From an uncultured Coriobacteriaceae bacterium (lineage in GTDB: Bacteria > Actinomycetota > Coriobacteriia > Coriobacteriales > UMGS124), in contig CACZRK010000209.1 in the NCBI GenBank assembly GCA_902783515.1, forward strand, positions 1 through 6,316: 6,316 nt of DNA. The letters are read 5' to 3'. Positions 6,125 through 6,316 of this stretch are shown here, in pieces. How positions within the stretch are numbered: the stretch's first letter is position 1; the number at the start of each line of letters is the position of its first letter. The notes beneath the pieces are model-generated. The model worked only from the letters and a program-made list of their open reading frames with translations, did no database searches and was not told the origin of the DNA. The position numbers and the translations under genes were made by a program.

Positions 6125-6146
6125 ATTACTGTACGTGTAAAGTAAT
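6125..6146. promoter_or_regulatory. 22-bp inverted repeat (candidate operator) over the -10 of the 7-TM gene
   Basis: The outer arms ATTACT and AGTAAT and the inner arms TAC and GTA pair perfectly. Nine of eleven base pairs are symmetric; the two exceptions are a G/A mismatch and the central GT. The site starts 23 bases upstream of the ATG at 6102 and covers the predicted -10 hexamer, the classic position for a repressor. No regulator gene is adjacent in the window. Confidence 0.55.
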
Positions 6147-6167
6147 GGAAACGCCTATACGCGTCAA
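6139..6167 (-). promoter_or_regulatory. Sigma-A-like promoter of the 7-TM gene
   Basis: On the minus strand TTGACG (5 of 6 to TTGACA, at 6162-6167) is followed after exactly 17 bases by TACTTT (4 of 6 to TATAAT, at 6139-6144). Transcription would begin near 6132, giving a leader of about 30 bases that contains the ribosome site. This is the best -35/-10 pair I found in the window. Confidence 0.6.
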
Positions 6168-6316
6168 GCCTTCGGTGCGCACAATGGCGTATGCTCGACC
6201 GGTGACGTCCGCACGACGTCCGCATGACGCATGACGGGAGACCAGCTATATGAAGTCAAGAGGCTACACATAGGTTTCCAGGAAGAATCGGACGTCAGCA
6301 CAGCAGGCCAAGCAAG
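6168..6316. other. Non-coding right edge with a short direct repeat
   Basis: No convincing gene is visible here. GACGTCCGCA occurs twice in tandem (6204-6213 and 6215-6224, 11-base period), followed by the shorter related units TGACGCA and TGACGGG. A GGGAG-like element precedes an ATG at 6250 that opens only a seven-residue frame (MKSRGYT, stop at 6271-6273). This may be the upstream region of a rightward gene starting beyond the window. Confidence 0.35.

Noticed and set aside
6103..6225. N-terminal extension of the 7-TM protein to ATG 6225
   Set aside because: The extension is arginine/histidine-rich with no membrane segment and runs across the predicted promoter; ATG 6102 has a strong ribosome site.
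5245..6234. Long + strand frame opposite the 7-TM gene
   Set aside because: Its translation is charged and low-complexity, the mirror of a membrane protein; the minus frame has promoter, ribosome site and helices.
6250..6273. Seven-residue frame MKSRGYT as a leader peptide
   Set aside because: It is too short, its upstream element is weakly spaced and no downstream gene is visible to regulate.

Overview
The window is high-GC DNA that reads like a Coriobacteriia (Eggerthellaceae-type) actinobacterium. The taxonomic hints are a membrane-embedded LuxR-type regulator with about twelve transmembrane helices and exported multiheme/molybdopterin oxidoreductases encoded beside it, a combination familiar from Eggerthella, Slackia and relatives. 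This placement is inference; no rRNA or other marker gene is present.

Layout. Bases 1-528 hold the 3' end of an AlaA-type alanine aminotransferase on the + strand. It converges on a leftward gene (618-2213) for a 12-TM protein with a C-terminal LuxR/NarL helix-turn-helix. A divergent control region (2214-2382) carries two tandem copies of a 17-bp site 33 bp apart, an extended -10 for the regulator gene and a leader hairpin. A rightward cluster follows. Its first gene (2383-3981) encodes an exported fusion of a three-heme cytochrome c domain, a sulfite-oxidase-fold molybdopterin domain and an Ig-like C-terminal domain. Its second (4004-4807) encodes an exported heme-free molybdopterin domain, and its third (4844-5122) encodes a lone Ig-like domain. 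Two long GC-rich hairpins (5142-5239) lie between this cluster and a convergent leftward gene (5302-6102) for an unrecognised 7-TM membrane protein. That gene has a good -35/-10 promoter with a 22-bp inverted repeat over the -10. Bases 6168-6316 hold no supportable gene.

How the parts may work together (inference). The membrane LuxR protein is well placed to sense something and control the divergent oxidoreductase cluster through the tandem sites. The cluster would carry out an extracytoplasmic redox reaction with molybdenum cofactor, passing electrons through the hemes. The substrate cannot be read from sequence: the arginine-rich active-site stretch of true sulfite oxidases is not conserved in either protein.

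Most notable point. The second and third cluster genes lie in one reading frame, separated by a single TAG (4805-4807) with no other stop between them. Together they reproduce the domain order of the back half of the first gene. The third product has no export signal of its own, so the TAG is either a recent disruption, a sequence error, a read-through site or a true gene fission.
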